DNA of 64,000 nt from Mycolicibacter algericus DSM 45454 (GCF_002086455.1 NZ_MVHC01000012.1:1-64000), one strand, 5' to 3'. Positions 9,033 to 17,825 are shown, numbered from the stretch's first letter. Notes: a model not told the origin generated them from the letters alone. Made by a program: numbers and translations.

Positions 9033-10169
9033 ATGCCCCAGATGCGGAACCGCCGCAAGGTCGGAGCGCCGCTGTACGTCATCGTCCTGCTCAGCGTCCT
9101 CACCGCGTTGCTGCTGCTGTTCTTCACCGCGGCCAACCCGGCCGGCACCCTCACCGCGCTGGTGCTGGCCAGCATGTCAATGCTGGTGGTGCTGCTCTGC
9201 TACCGCTGGCTGGACCGCTGGGAACCCGAACCACGCCGGTTGCTGCAGCTGGCCTTCCTGTGGGGCGCGTCGGTCGCCGTGGTGCTGGCGGTGGGGCTGG
9301 AGACGTTCGGCTCCTCGGTGGCCACGGTGCGGCCGCTGGTGTCGAAGACCTTCGACATGGCCGCGATCCAGGCGCCGTTCATCGAGGAGGCCGCCAAGGG
9401 GCTGTTCCTGCTGATCATGCTGACCGGCCGCCGGCGCCATGAGCTCAACTCGCTGACCGACTGCATGGTCTACGCGGGCGTAGCGGCGGTGGGATTCGCC
9501 TGGATGGAGGACATCGTCTACATCGCGCCCGCCGACTCGCCGGCCAAGATGGCCGCGGTGGCCATCGCGCGGCTGGTCGTCGGGCCGTTCGCCCACCCGC
9601 TGTTCACCACGATGACCGGCATCGGGGTGTTCTTCGCGCTGCGTCGCCGCGGGTTCTGGTCGAAGGCGTTCGTGATCCTGCTCGGGTACCTGGGGGCGGT
9701 GGGCATGCACGCCCTGTGGAACGCGTCGCTGGCGATGGGCGGCGCCCGGTACTTCCTGACCACCTACCTGTTCTGGATGGTCCCGGTGTTCCTGCTGATG
9801 GTGGTGCTGGGCGCGGTGAGTCGCCGGCACGAGCAACACCTGGTCTCCACCAAGCTGCCCGCCATGGTGATGGGCGGGCTGATCAGCCCGAACGAGGAGA
9901 CCTGGCTGGGCTCGATCCGGGCCCGCAAGCACGCGATCCGCGAGGCGCGCCGTATCGGTGGCAAGCCGGCCGCCCGCAGCGTCAAGAAGTTCGCCGCCCA
10001 GGTCGTCGAGCTGGCGTTCGTGCGGGACCGCATCGACCGCGGCTTCGGCGATCCCGAGGTGTTCGCCCGCCAGCACGAGGACGCCCACGGGGTGGTGGCG
10101 GCCCGGGCCGCGGCACCGGTGCTGCAGGTGATGGCCGGTTACCGTTCGCCGGTGCTCGTCCGCCGGTAG
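9033..10169 (+). CDS. PrsW-family intramembrane metalloprotease
   Basis: 378 residues with about eight membrane helices, in the inner membrane. The PrsW/abortive-infection-like protease signature is complete: EE at 118-119 in 'PFIEEAAKG', a Glu at 159 in 'GFAWMED', His 188 in 'FAHPLFT' and His 226 in 'GMHALWN'. Bacillus PrsW cuts an anti-sigma factor at site 1, but the substrate here is unknown. A cytoplasmic tail of about 120 residues ('ARKHAIREARRIGGKPAARS...') follows the membrane part. No ribosome binding site precedes the ATG at 9033, so it is probably leaderless or weakly translated. The gene sits between rpsA and polA, which are adjacent in M. tuberculosis. Confidence 0.85.
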   Translation: MPQMRNRRKVGAPLYVIVLLSVLTALLLLFFTAANPAGTLTALVLASMSMLVVLLCYRWLDRWEPEPRRLLQLAFLWGASVAVVLAVGLETFGSSVATVRPLVSKTFDMAAIQAPFIEEAAKGLFLLIMLTGRRRHELNSLTDCMVYAGVAAVGFAWMEDIVYIAPADSPAKMAAVAIARLVVGPFAHPLFTTMTGIGVFFALRRRGFWSKAFVILLGYLGAVGMHALWNASLAMGGARYFLTTYLFWMVPVFLLMVVLGAVSRRHEQHLVSTKLPAMVMGGLISPNEETWLGSIRARKHAIREARRIGGKPAARSVKKFAAQVVELAFVRDRIDRGFGDPEVFARQHEDAHGVVAARAAAPVLQVMAGYRSPVLVRR

Positions 10170-10183
10170 CTCCCGCAATTCCG

Positions 10184-10245
10184 CGCCGAGTGTGCGTTTT
10201 GGCACGCGTTCGGCCGAATTTGCCTGCCAAACCGCACACTCGACG
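10184..10245. repeat. Dispersed inverted repeat, copy 2 (possible bidirectional terminator)
   Basis: Left arm CGCCGAGTGTGCGTTTTGGC (10184-10203) and right arm GCCAAACCGCACACTCGACG (10226-10245) are reverse complements at 18 of 20 positions with a 22-base loop. It lies between the convergent stops of the PrsW gene and polA, so it could end transcription from both sides. There is no T-run, as is usual in mycobacteria. Confidence 0.75.
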
Positions 10246-10278
10246 AACACCTCGCCTGTTGTCGGTTGCGACAAGCCG

Positions 10279-13017
10279 TCAGTGCGCGGCAGCGTCCCAG
10301 GACCGCCCGTAGCCGACCGCGACCTCAAGCGGGACGCTCAGCTGATACGCGCCGCCCATTTGAGCGCGCACCAGTTTTTCCAGCTCCTCGCGCTCGCCCT
10401 CGGCGACCTCGAACAGCAACTCGTCGTGCACCTGCAGCAGCATCCGCGAGCGCAGGCCGGAAGCCTTCAAGGCCTGGTCGACGTCGATCATCGCCACCTT
10501 GATGATGTCGGCCGCACTGCCCTGGATCGGGGCGTTGAGCGCGGCCCGCTCGGCGGACTCGCGGACCTGGCGGTTGCTGCTGTCGAGCTCCGGCAGGTAG
10601 CGCCGCCGGCCCAGCACCGTCGAGGTGTAACCGTCCTTGCGGGCCTGCTCGACGACGTCGTGCAGGTAGTCGCGCACCCCGCCGAACCGGTCGAAGTAGG
10701 CGTCCATCTGCTCTTTGGCCTCTTCGGTGGAGATCTTGAGCTGCTGCGACAACCCGTAGGAGCTCAGGCCGTAGGCCAAGCCGTAGGACATCGCCTTGAC
10801 CCGGCGCCGCATGTCCGCGGTCACCTCGCCGATCGGCACGCCGAACGCCCGTGAGCCGACGAACGAGTGCAGGTCCTCGCCGGTGTTGAACGCCTCGATC
10901 AGGCCGTCGTCTTTCGACAGATGCGCCATGATGCGCATCTCGATCTGGCTGTAGTCGGCGGTCATCAGCTCGGTGTAGGCCCCGTCGTCGTTTGAGCCGA
11001 CGACGAAGCCGTTGCGGATCTGCCGGCCTTCCTCGGTGCGGATCGGGATGTTCTGCAGGTTCGGCTCGGTCGAGGAGAGCCGGCCGGTGGCGGCGATGGT
11101 CTGATTCAGCGTGGTGTGAATCCGCCCGTCGGAGGCCACCGCCTTGAGCAGCCCGTCGACGGTGACCTTGAGCCGGGTGACGTCGCGGTGGGCCAGCAGG
11201 TGTTCCAGGAACGGGTGGCCGGTCTTGTCGAACAGTGACTGCAGCGCGTCGGCGTCGGTGGTGTAGCCGGTCTTGGTCTTCTTGGTCTTGGGCATGCCGA
11301 GCTCGTCGAAGAGCACCACCTGCAGCTGTTTGGGCGAACCCAGGTTGATCTGCTTGCCGATCACCGCGTAGGCGGCCTCGGCCGCGTCACGGATCTGGTC
11401 GCCGAAGCGGCTCTGCAGCTGTCCGAGGTGGTCGAGGTCGACGGCGATGCCGACGGACTCCATCTCGGCCAGTACCCGCTGCAGCGGCAATTCGATGTCG
11501 TCAAGCAGGCCGCCCGAGTCGATGCGGGCCAGTTCGGCATCCAGCGCGTCGGCCAGATCGGTGACGGCGCGGGCCCGCAGGATCGCGGTCTGCACCGCCT
11601 GGTCATCGATCCCGTCGGTGTCGTCGAGCAGCGAGAGTTGTTGCTGCTCATCGGATTCGGCACGCAGTTCGCGGCGCAGGTAACGCACCGACAGGTCGTC
11701 GAGGCTGAAACTGCGCTGGCCGGGCCGGACCAGGTAGGCGGCCAGCGCGGTGTCGCTGGTGACACCGTCGAGCGTCCAGCCGCGCCCGGCCAGGTCGTGC
11801 ATGGCCAGCTTCGCCTCGTGCAGCGCCTTGGGTCTAGCCGGGTCGGCCAGCCAGGCGCCCAGCGCCGCCTCGTCGTCGGCGGTCAGGGTGGCGGTGTCGA
11901 CGTAGCCGCCCTCCCCGTCGGCGGTGGCGATCGCCAAGGCGGTGGCGTCGCTGTCGTAGCTGCGGTGGGTGCCGATCACCGCCAGTCCCGCACGGCGGCC
12001 GTCCGCGGCATGCTGTGCCAGCCAGGAAGCCACCGTCCCCGGCTCCAGAGCGCCGCCGCGCACCTCGAAGCCCTCCTCCACCTCCGGCTCGGCGGTGGCG
12101 AGCGTCTCGAACAGCCGGTCGCGCAGCACCCGGAACTCGAGGTCGTCGAAGAGCTGATGGATCTGTTCGCGGTCCCACGGCAGCAGCCGCAGCGTGTCCG
12201 GTGTCTGGGCCAGCGGCACGTTGCGCACCAGGTCGGTGAGCTCCCGGTTGAGGATCACGCTGGACAGGTTGGCGCGCAACGCATCTCCGACCTTGCCCTT
12301 GACGGTGTCGACCTTGTCGACCAGTCCTTCCAGGGAGCCGTACTCGGCGATCCATTTGGTGGCGGTCTTCTCCCCCACCCCGGGGATGCCCGGCAGGTTG
12401 TCGCTCGGGTCACCGCGCAGCGCCGCGAAATCCGGGTACTGCGCCGGGGTCAGGCCGTACTTCTCCAGCACGGCGTCGGGGGTGAACCGGGTCAGCTCGC
12501 TGACCCCCTTGCGGGGGTAGAGCACGGTCACGTTGTCGTTGACCAGTTGCAGTGCGTCGCGGTCGCCGGTGACCACCAGCACCCGGTAGCCCTCGCCGTC
12601 GGCCTGGGTGGCCAGCGTGGCGATCAGGTCGTCGGCCTCATAGCCGGGCTCGGACAAGGTGGTGATCCCCAGCGCATTGAGGACCTCCTTGGTGATGTCG
12701 ATCTGGCCGCGGAACTCGTCGGGCGTCGACGAGCGGGTGGCCTTGTATTCCGGGTAGCGCTCGGAGCGGAACGTCTGCCGTGACACGTCGAACGCGGCGG
12801 CGACGTGGCTGGGTGTCTCGTCGCGCAGCAGGTTGATCAACATGGCGGTGAATCCGTAGACGGCGTTGGTGGTCAGGCCGCTGCGGGTCTTGAAGTTCTC
12901 CGCGGGAAGGGCGTAGAAGGCCCGGTAGGCCAGCGAGTTTCCGTCCAGCAGCAACAGCGTCGGTTTGGTCTGGGTTTCTTGCGCAGCGTCGGTCGGGGCG
13001 GTCTTGGCTGAGCTCAC
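10279..13017 (-). CDS. polA: DNA polymerase I
   Basis: Repair and Okazaki-fragment polymerase of 912 residues. N-terminal 5'-nuclease domain ('LLLLDGNSLAYRAFYALP', 'GDRDALQLV', 'GIPGVGEKTA'), a central 3'-5' exonuclease-like domain without the metal-binding acids, as usual in mycobacterial PolA, and a C-terminal family A polymerase domain ('MTADYSQIEMR' motif A, 'LNAPIQGSAAD', 'VHDELLFE' motif C). The GTG at 13017 (VSSAKTAP) was chosen because homology with mycobacterial PolA begins there. The 55 extra upstream codons overlap the promoter and start region of the divergent DUF35 gene. Confidence 0.97.
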   Translation of the reverse strand: MSSAKTAPTDAAQETQTKPTLLLLDGNSLAYRAFYALPAENFKTRSGLTTNAVYGFTAMLINLLRDETPSHVAAAFDVSRQTFRSERYPEYKATRSSTPDEFRGQIDITKEVLNALGITTLSEPGYEADDLIATLATQADGEGYRVLVVTGDRDALQLVNDNVTVLYPRKGVSELTRFTPDAVLEKYGLTPAQYPDFAALRGDPSDNLPGIPGVGEKTATKWIAEYGSLEGLVDKVDTVKGKVGDALRANLSSVILNRELTDLVRNVPLAQTPDTLRLLPWDREQIHQLFDDLEFRVLRDRLFETLATAEPEVEEGFEVRGGALEPGTVASWLAQHAADGRRAGLAVIGTHRSYDSDATALAIATADGEGGYVDTATLTADDEAALGAWLADPARPKALHEAKLAMHDLAGRGWTLDGVTSDTALAAYLVRPGQRSFSLDDLSVRYLRRELRAESDEQQQLSLLDDTDGIDDQAVQTAILRARAVTDLADALDAELARIDSGGLLDDIELPLQRVLAEMESVGIAVDLDHLGQLQSRFGDQIRDAAEAAYAVIGKQINLGSPKQLQVVLFDELGMPKTKKTKTGYTTDADALQSLFDKTGHPFLEHLLAHRDVTRLKVTVDGLLKAVASDGRIHTTLNQTIAATGRLSSTEPNLQNIPIRTEEGRQIRNGFVVGSNDDGAYTELMTADYSQIEMRIMAHLSKDDGLIEAFNTGEDLHSFVGSRAFGVPIGEVTADMRRRVKAMSYGLAYGLSSYGLSQQLKISTEEAKEQMDAYFDRFGGVRDYLHDVVEQARKDGYTSTVLGRRRYLPELDSSNRQVRESAERAALNAPIQGSAADIIKVAMIDVDQALKASGLRSRMLLQVHDELLFEVAEGEREELEKLVRAQMGGAYQLSVPLEVAVGYGRSWDAAAH

Positions 13018-13113
13018 GGAGACAACTCTATGCACCCGGTGGGCGCGGCCGTCGGCCCCGGCGGAATTGCAACACGTTTCAGTTTTGCGGTCGTGGTTCG
13101 GTACGCTGACCTG

Positions 13114-13557
13114 GTGCCAGATGTAGCCTCGCAGCCGGCCATCGACGGGTGGTACGCCACCGACGACGCCGGCCTCCCCCACCTGATCGGCGCCAAATGC
13201 CCGCAGTGCGGCACCTATGTGTTCCCGCCGCGTGAGAACAACTGCCCCAGCCCCGCCTGCGACGGCGATGTGCTCGAACCCGTCGCGCTGTCGCGGCGCG
13301 GCACCATCTGGAGCTACACCGAGAACCGGTACCTGCCGCCGGCGCCGTACCCGCCGAGCGAGCCGTTCGAGCCGTTCGCGATCGCCGCGGTGGAGCTGGC
13401 CGACGAAGGCCTGATCGTGCTGGGCAAGGTCGTCGAGGGAACGCTGGCCGCGGACCTGAAGGTCGGGATGGAGATGGAGCTGACCACCATGCCGCTCTAC
13501 ACCGACGACGACGGCGTGACGCGCACCGTCTATGCGTGGAAGAAGGTGGGCGCATGA
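13114..13557 (+). CDS. DUF35 zinc-ribbon/OB-fold protein, Rv1628c-like
   Basis: 147 residues from the GTG at 13114. A rubredoxin-like zinc ribbon with CPQC and a second Cys pair ('NCPSPAC') near residues 29-50 is followed by an OB-fold. This is the DUF35 architecture that partners thiolase-like enzymes and binds acyl-CoA (for example ChsH2 with the aldolase Ltp2). Its stop overlaps the start of the thiolase gene by four bases (ATGA), so the two are translationally coupled and probably form one complex. It corresponds to M. tuberculosis Rv1628c. The substrate is unknown. An earlier in-frame start at 13030 would overlap the polA promoter and lacks homology. Confidence 0.9.
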   Translation: MPDVASQPAIDGWYATDDAGLPHLIGAKCPQCGTYVFPPRENNCPSPACDGDVLEPVALSRRGTIWSYTENRYLPPAPYPPSEPFEPFAIAAVELADEGLIVLGKVVEGTLAADLKVGMEMELTTMPLYTDDDGVTRTVYAWKKVGA

Positions 13558-14756
13558 GCACTCCCGAGCCGCTCTACATCCTGGGTGCGGGCATGCACCC
13601 GTGGGGCAAGTGGGGCCGTGACTTCACCGAGTACGGCGTGGTCGCCGCCCGCGCCGCGCTGGCCGACGCCGGCCTGGACTGGCGCCAGATCCAGCTGGTC
13701 GCCGGCGCGGACACCATCCGCAACGGCTATCCCGGTTTCATCGCCGGTTCGACGTTCGCCCAGAAGCTGGGCTGGAACGGCGTTCCGGTGTCGTCGAGCT
13801 ATGCCGCCTGCGCGTCGGGTTCGCAGGCGCTGCAGAGCGCCCGCGCCCAGATCCTGGCCGGGTTCTGCGACGTCGCGCTGGTGATCGGCGCCGACACCAC
13901 CCCCAAGGGCGCGTTCGCCCCGGTCGGCGGTGAGCGCAAAAACGACCCGGACTGGCAGCGGTTCCACCTGATCGGCGCGATGAACCCGGTGTACTTCGCG
14001 CTGCTGGCGCGCCGCCGGATGGACCTCTACGGCGCCACCTCCGAGGACTTCGCGAGCGTGAAGGTGAAGAACTCCCGGCACGGCTTGTCCAATCCGAATG
14101 CCCGCTACCGCAAGGAGTCCGCGGTCGAAGACGTGCTGGCCAGCCCGGTGGTCTCCGACCCGCTGCGCCAGCTCGACATCTGCGCCACCTCCGACGGCGC
14201 GGCGGCGCTGATCGTGGCCAGCGCGGAGTTCGCGCGCAAGCACCTGGGGTCGCTCGACGGCGTGCCGTCGGTGCGGGCGGTGTCAACCGTCACCCCGCAG
14301 TACCCGCAGCACTTGCCCGAATTGCCTGACATCGCAACAGATTCCACCGCGGTGGTGGCCGCGCCGGAGCGGGTGTTCAAGGACCAGATCCTGGACGCGG
14401 CTTACGCCGAGGCCGGTATCGGGCCGGAGGACGTCAGCCTGGCCGAGGTCTACGACCTGTCCACCGCACTGGAGCTGGACTGGTATGAGCACCTGGGCCT
14501 GTGCCCCAAGGGTGAGGGCGAGCAGCTGCTGCGCAGCGGCGCCACCACGATCGGTGGTCGCGTCCCGGTGAACCCGTCCGGCGGGCTGGCCTGCTTCGGT
14601 GAGGCGATCCCGGCGCAGGCCATCGCCCAGGTGTGCGAGCTGACCTGGCAGCTGCGCGGCACCGCTACCGGCCGGCAGGTCGAGGGCGCCACCGTGGGTG
14701 TGACCGCCAATCAGGGGCTGTTCGGGCACGGCTCGTCGGTGATCGTCGCCCGCTAG
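13554..14756 (+). CDS. Thiolase-like lipid-transfer protein, Rv1627c-like
   Basis: 400-residue non-specific lipid-transfer/SCP-x thiolase family member. The nucleophile-position Cys is at residue 86 ('YAACASGS'), and the C-terminal glycine-rich 'NPSGGLACFGEAIPA' and 'GLFGHGSS' loops are present. In this Ltp group the fold serves either thiolytic or retro-aldol cleavage of acyl-CoA side chains together with a DUF35 partner. The upstream coupled DUF35 gene supports that mode, with sterol or fatty acyl-CoA as plausible substrates, but the exact reaction is not evident. The ATG at 13554 overlaps the previous stop. An in-frame ATG at 13536 lies inside the DUF35 gene and is unlikely. Confidence 0.9.
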   Translation: MSTPEPLYILGAGMHPWGKWGRDFTEYGVVAARAALADAGLDWRQIQLVAGADTIRNGYPGFIAGSTFAQKLGWNGVPVSSSYAACASGSQALQSARAQILAGFCDVALVIGADTTPKGAFAPVGGERKNDPDWQRFHLIGAMNPVYFALLARRRMDLYGATSEDFASVKVKNSRHGLSNPNARYRKESAVEDVLASPVVSDPLRQLDICATSDGAAALIVASAEFARKHLGSLDGVPSVRAVSTVTPQYPQHLPELPDIATDSTAVVAAPERVFKDQILDAAYAEAGIGPEDVSLAEVYDLSTALELDWYEHLGLCPKGEGEQLLRSGATTIGGRVPVNPSGGLACFGEAIPAQAIAQVCELTWQLRGTATGRQVEGATVGVTANQGLFGHGSSVIVAR

Positions 14757-14770
14757 CGATCACCATTCGC

Positions 14771-14831
14771 GCGAGCGTGCGTGTCCCCCATCGACACGCC
14801 GACGTTTGGGCCGGATTTACGCACCTTCGCG
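14771..14831. repeat. Dispersed inverted repeat, copy 3 (imperfect)
   Basis: Left arm GCGAGCGTGCGTGTCCCCC at 14771-14789 and a weaker right arm ACGCACCTTCGCG at 14819-14831, between the convergent ends of the thiolase gene and vapC. The left core is identical to that of the copy at 5186. The right arm has drifted. Confidence 0.5.
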
Positions 14832-14842
14832 GTAGGCCTCGC

Positions 14843-15274
14843 CTACGCCAGGTCGTCGGGCCGATCCCAACGGATCCCGAATCGGCCGAAATCCGCGTCG
14901 TAGGAAACGATTCCGCCGCGGTGCTCGATGGCGAGCGCCGCCAGGTGCGCGTCGTTCACCAGGTTTCCCCCGGCGCCGACACGGGCGAGCAGCCCGGTCA
15001 GGATGTCGGCATGTCGAGGCGTGGGATTGACGACTACCGCACTAGATGCCGCGGTCCACTCGGCCACCCGGTCCACCGCGTCCTCCGGCCGCAGCGGATG
15101 GGGAAACAAACCCTCCTTGGTGGAGAGCCGGACGAACGCCAGTAGCGGAACCCAGGCGAAGCCAACCGTGTCCGCCCCGGACAGCGCACGGTCGAGCCAG
15201 CGCAGCGAGGCGTCATGGTGCTCTGCGGCAGTGTTCACCGCATAGAGCAACACATTGGCGTCGACGATCTTCAT
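14843..15274 (-). CDS. VapC-type toxin, PIN-domain ribonuclease (pair 1)
   Basis: 143-residue PIN-domain protein ('MKIVDANVLLYAVN', with Asp 5 in the active site, and late acids in 'NLVNDAHLAALA' and 'VSYDADFGRF'). VapC toxins cleave specific RNAs, often tRNA or the 23S sarcin-ricin loop, when freed from their antitoxin. It lies six bases after the antitoxin gene in one operon. The Glu expected near residue 45 of the PIN quartet is not obvious in 'WVPLLAFVRLS', so activity is not certain. Confidence 0.85.
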   Translation of the reverse strand: MKIVDANVLLYAVNTAAEHHDASLRWLDRALSGADTVGFAWVPLLAFVRLSTKEGLFPHPLRPEDAVDRVAEWTAASSAVVVNPTPRHADILTGLLARVGAGGNLVNDAHLAALAIEHRGGIVSYDADFGRFGIRWDRPDDLA

Positions 15275-15280
15275 GGTCTG

Positions 15281-15532
15281 CTAGGCACCGCGGCGTTGCC
15301 GGCGGATCAGCTCTTCGTCCTCCAGATCCGCAGCAAGCTGCAGTGCCCTGTCCAGATTGACCGACGGGACCCCGAGATCAGCGGTCCGGGTCTGGAATTG
15401 CGGTGTTGCGCGGCCGGCCGATCCGTCGCGGATCGCCTCGTTGAGCGCCTGCTTGAACGACAGCTGACGTTCTGCCATCCGGCGACGAATCAACTGCTCG
15501 ACGTCATCATCCAATGTCACGGTGGTGCGCAT
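15281..15532 (-). CDS. VapB-type antitoxin, ribbon-helix-helix (pair 1)
   Basis: 83 residues starting MRTTVTLDDDVEQLI, a ribbon-helix-helix DNA-binding N-terminus ('TVTLDDDV' strand, then two helices), followed by a flexible tail that would wrap the toxin. The ATG at 15532 sits at the very edge of a 10-bp palindrome (15533-15573), the likely operator, so the mRNA is probably leaderless or nearly so. In-frame ATGs further upstream lie inside that palindrome and in the divergent gene and were rejected. Confidence 0.85.
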   Translation of the reverse strand: MRTTVTLDDDVEQLIRRRMAERQLSFKQALNEAIRDGSAGRATPQFQTRTADLGVPSVNLDRALQLAADLEDEELIRRQRRGA

Positions 15533-15573
15533 ATGACAGCATAGCATCAAACCTATTGATAGCATGCTGTCAT
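15533..15573. promoter_or_regulatory. Operator/promoter palindrome of vapBC pair 1
   Basis: ATGACAGCAT (15533-15542) and its perfect reverse complement ATGCTGTCAT (15564-15573) flank a 21-base AT-rich centre that also repeats AGCAT. It fills the whole 42-base gap between the divergent starts of vapB and the DUF167 gene. RHH antitoxins bind such repeats to repress their own operon, so this is inferred to be the VapBC autoregulatory site. Confidence 0.75.
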
Positions 15574-15574
15574 C

Positions 15575-15811
15575 ATGTCTCAAAGTGAAACCGTCGTCGT
15601 CAAGGTCAAACCCGGCAGCCGCAAAGGCCCGCTGGTGGAGACCGACGACGACGGCCAGCTGACGGTCTACGTGCGCGAGCCGGCTGTCGACGGGAAAGCC
15701 AATGCAGCGGTGATCCGGCTGCTGGCGCAGTACTTCGAGGTGCCGCGCAGCCGCGTCGAGCTGGCTTCGGGAGCAGCGGCGCGGGTCAAGCGCTTCCGGA
15801 TCGGCCGGTAG
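15575..15811 (+). CDS. DUF167 (YggU-type) protein
   Basis: A 78-residue single-domain protein of the DUF167/UPF0235 family: 'VKVKPGSRKGPLVE', 'VYVREPAVDGKANAAVIRLLA', 'SRVELASGAAARVKRFRIG'. The conserved 'GKAN' and 'G....K' elements are present and the length is usual for the family. Its function is unknown throughout bacteria and archaea. The gene starts only two bases from the vapBC operator, so antitoxin binding may also control it. It ends eight bases before the convergent prcA stop. Confidence 0.85.
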   Translation: MSQSETVVVKVKPGSRKGPLVETDDDGQLTVYVREPAVDGKANAAVIRLLAQYFEVPRSRVELASGAAARVKRFRIGR

Positions 15812-15819
15812 CCGTCACC

Positions 15820-16566
15820 CTAGCCGGAAGCGTTGCCGGAGTTCTCCCCCGACGAATCTGCCTGCGGCAACAGTTCTTCCAGCGTCGACCGGGCGATACG
15901 GCGAAATGCCCGCTTGGGCCGGTTGGCGTCGAGGATGGCCACCTCGAGTGTTCCCGGACCCAGCTCACGCTGCTCGGCACCGTTGCCGGTGTCGGTCTGC
16001 TTGAGCGCGTTGACCGCGATGTGCAGTGCGTCGGCAAGCTCGGCGTTCTCGGTGTAGGACTCCTTGAGCGCGGCGATCACCGGCTCGGTGGTGCCACCCA
16101 TCACCACGAAGTGCGGCTCGTCGGTGATCGACCCGTCGTAGGTGATCCGGTACAGCTCAGGGGCTTTGGTCTGACCCTGGTAGGCCACCCCGGCCACGCA
16201 CAACTCGACCTCATACGGCTTGGCCTGCTCGGTGAAGATCGTTCCCAGGGTCTGCGCGTAGACGTTGGCCAACTGGCGCGCGGTCACGTCGCGGCGGTCG
16301 TAGGCGTAGCCACGGGTGTCGGCGAACTGGATGCCACCGCGGCGTAGGTTCTCGAACTCGTTGATCCGTCCGGCGGCGGCGAACCCGACCCGATCATAGA
16401 GTTCGCTGATCTTCTGCAGTGAGCGCGAAGGGTTCTCGGCGACGAACAACACGCCGTCGGCGTAGGCCAGTGCGATCACGCCGCGGCCGCGGGCGATGCC
16501 CTTGCGCGCGAGCTCACCGCGCTCACGCATCGCCTGCTCGGGCGAGATGAAGTACGGGAAGCTCAT
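15820..16566 (-). CDS. prcA: 20S proteasome alpha subunit
   Basis: PrcA forms the outer heptameric rings of the mycobacterial proteasome and gates entry of Pup-tagged proteins. The 248-residue product starts [13 protein letters not shown] as in M. tuberculosis; the N-terminal residues form the gate. The proteasome alpha signature around '[38 protein letters not shown]' is complete. The start codon overlaps the prcB stop by four bases (ATGA), so the two subunits are coupled. The very C-terminus ('[11 protein letters not shown]') is variable in the family. Confidence 0.97.
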   Translation of the reverse strand: MSFPYFISPEQAMRERGELARKGIARGRGVIALAYADGVLFVAENPSRSLQKISELYDRVGFAAAGRINEFENLRRGGIQFADTRGYAYDRRDVTARQLANVYAQTLGTIFTEQAKPYEVELCVAGVAYQGQTKAPELYRITYDGSITDEPHFVVMGGTTEPVIAALKESYTENAELADALHIAVNALKQTDTGNGAEQRELGPGTLEVAILDANRPKRAFRRIARSTLEELLPQADSSGENSGNASG

Positions 16567-17447
16567 TTCTTACCCCGCTTGGTCTTCGCTGCCGAATCCC
16601 CTCCGCGAGTTCGACTCTCGATGATCTCACGGGCCAGTTCGGCAATCCGCGACTCGGGGACATCAACGGCGCCGTCAGCGTCGATGGACACCGCCGTCGG
16701 GTAGATGCCGCGCACCAGGTCCGGTCCGCCGGTGGCTGAATCGTCGTCGGCGGCGTCGTACAGCGCCTCGACCGCCACTCGCAACGCCGAATCCGCATCG
16801 GCCACCTGCGCGTACAGCTTCTTCATCGACGACTTGGCGAACAGCGAACCGGAGCCCACCGCCTGGTAGCCCTCCTCCTCGACGTTCCAGCCGCCGGCCG
16901 CGTCGAACGACACGATGCGCCCGGCATGCTGCCCGTCGGGATCGTCGATGTCGTAGGCCACCAGCAGCGGCAGCGCCAGCAACCCCTGCATCGCCGCACC
17001 GAGGTTGCCGCGCACCATGATCGCCAGCCGGTTCACCTTCCCGGCGAACGTCAGCGGCACCCCTTCGAGCTTCTCGTAGTGCTCCAGTTCGACGGCGTAG
17101 AGCCGGGCGAACTCGACCGCGATCGCGGCGGTGCCGGCGATGCCGGTGGCGGTGTAGTCGTCGGTAATGTAGACCTTCTGCACGTCGCGCCCGGCGATCA
17201 TGTTGCCTTGCGTGGAGCGCCGGTCGCCGGCCATCACCACACCGCCGGGGTATTTGAGCGCGACGATGGTGGTGCCGTGCGGCAGCTCAGCGGTGCCGGC
17301 CGAACTCAAGCCTGCACTGCCCGCCGGCAGCAGATCCGGCGCCTGGCGGCGCAGGAAATCCGAGAACGACGACAGGTCTACCGGGCTGGACGGCATCCCG
17401 GGAAGTGCGGAATTGACAGGAAGGCGATCATGGAACGGCCAGCTCAC
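16563..17447 (-). CDS. prcB: 20S proteasome beta subunit
   Basis: PrcB carries the proteolytic active site. The 294-residue precursor has a propeptide of 58 residues; self-cleavage after 'LPHG' would expose Thr 59 of '[11 protein letters not shown]', the catalytic nucleophile. Conserved '[11 protein letters not shown]', '[16 protein letters not shown]' and '[20 protein letters not shown]' match M. tuberculosis PrcB. It overlaps both neighbours by four bases (pup stop upstream, prcA start downstream), giving one pup-prcB-prcA transcript. Confidence 0.97.
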   Translation of the reverse strand: MSWPFHDRLPVNSALPGMPSSPVDLSSFSDFLRRQAPDLLPAGSAGLSSAGTAELPHGTTIVALKYPGGVVMAGDRRSTQGNMIAGRDVQKVYITDDYTATGIAGTAAIAVEFARLYAVELEHYEKLEGVPLTFAGKVNRLAIMVRGNLGAAMQGLLALPLLVAYDIDDPDGQHAGRIVSFDAAGGWNVEEEGYQAVGSGSLFAKSSMKKLYAQVADADSALRVAVEALYDAADDDSATGGPDLVRGIYPTAVSIDADGAVDVPESRIAELAREIIESRTRGGDSAAKTKRGKK

Positions 17448-17638
17448 TGGCCGCCCTTTTGGACGTACGCGCGCACGAAGTCCTCTGCGTTCTCTTCCAG
17501 CACGTCGTCGATCTCGTCGAGCAGGTCGTCGGTCTCGCCGGTCAGCTTCTCGCGACGCTCCTGGCCGGCCGCCGCGGGACCGGTGGGATCGTCCTCATCG
17601 CCACCGCCACCGCCACGTTTGGTCTGCTCTTGAGCCAT
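17444..17638 (-). CDS. pup: Prokaryotic ubiquitin-like protein Pup
   Basis: Pup is attached to lysines of target proteins by PafA, after Dop converts its final Gln to Glu, and is then read by Mpa. The product has exactly 64 residues from the ATG at 17638 ([12 protein letters not shown]) and ends in GGQ, so it needs deamidation. A disordered N-terminus is followed by the Mpa-binding helix ('[20 protein letters not shown]'). Earlier in-frame ATGs would add residues without homology. The next gene in the operon is prcB. Confidence 0.97.
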   Translation of the reverse strand: MAQEQTKRGGGGGDEDDPTGPAAAGQERREKLTGETDDLLDEIDDVLEENAEDFVRAYVQKGGQ

Positions 17639-17789
17639 CGCTGCCTCCTGCATCTCCATCGACCCACGCATGACGTGCAGGCCGGTTTCTCCACCCTACC
17701 GGTCCGTGCCGGTGTTGCCCCGGGTGTATTGCGTGTCGAACGACTCCGCACAAGTGTGGGGAACGACCCCGGCGAAACGTCGTCAATGA

Positions 17790-17823
17790 ATACAGAATGT
17801 ATGGTTATTGATATAGACTGTAT
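17790..17823. promoter_or_regulatory. Operator/promoter region of vapBC pair 2
   Basis: Perfect palindrome ATACA-GAA-TGTAT at 17790-17802, followed by another TGTAT at 17819-17823, exactly 21 bases (two helix turns) after the first TGTAT. The stretch is AT-rich in a GC-rich genome and ends three bases before the vapB start at 17826. This is the expected layout for an RHH antitoxin operator overlapping its promoter. No ribosome binding site is visible, so the mRNA may be leaderless. Confidence 0.65.
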
Positions 17824-17825
17824 GC

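Noticed and set aside
11428..12783. 451-codon open frame opposite polA
   Set aside because: Antisense shadow of polA without domain features.
13030..13113. Longer N-terminus for the DUF35 gene from an ATG at 13030
   Set aside because: The added residues lack homology and would cover the polA start and both promoters.
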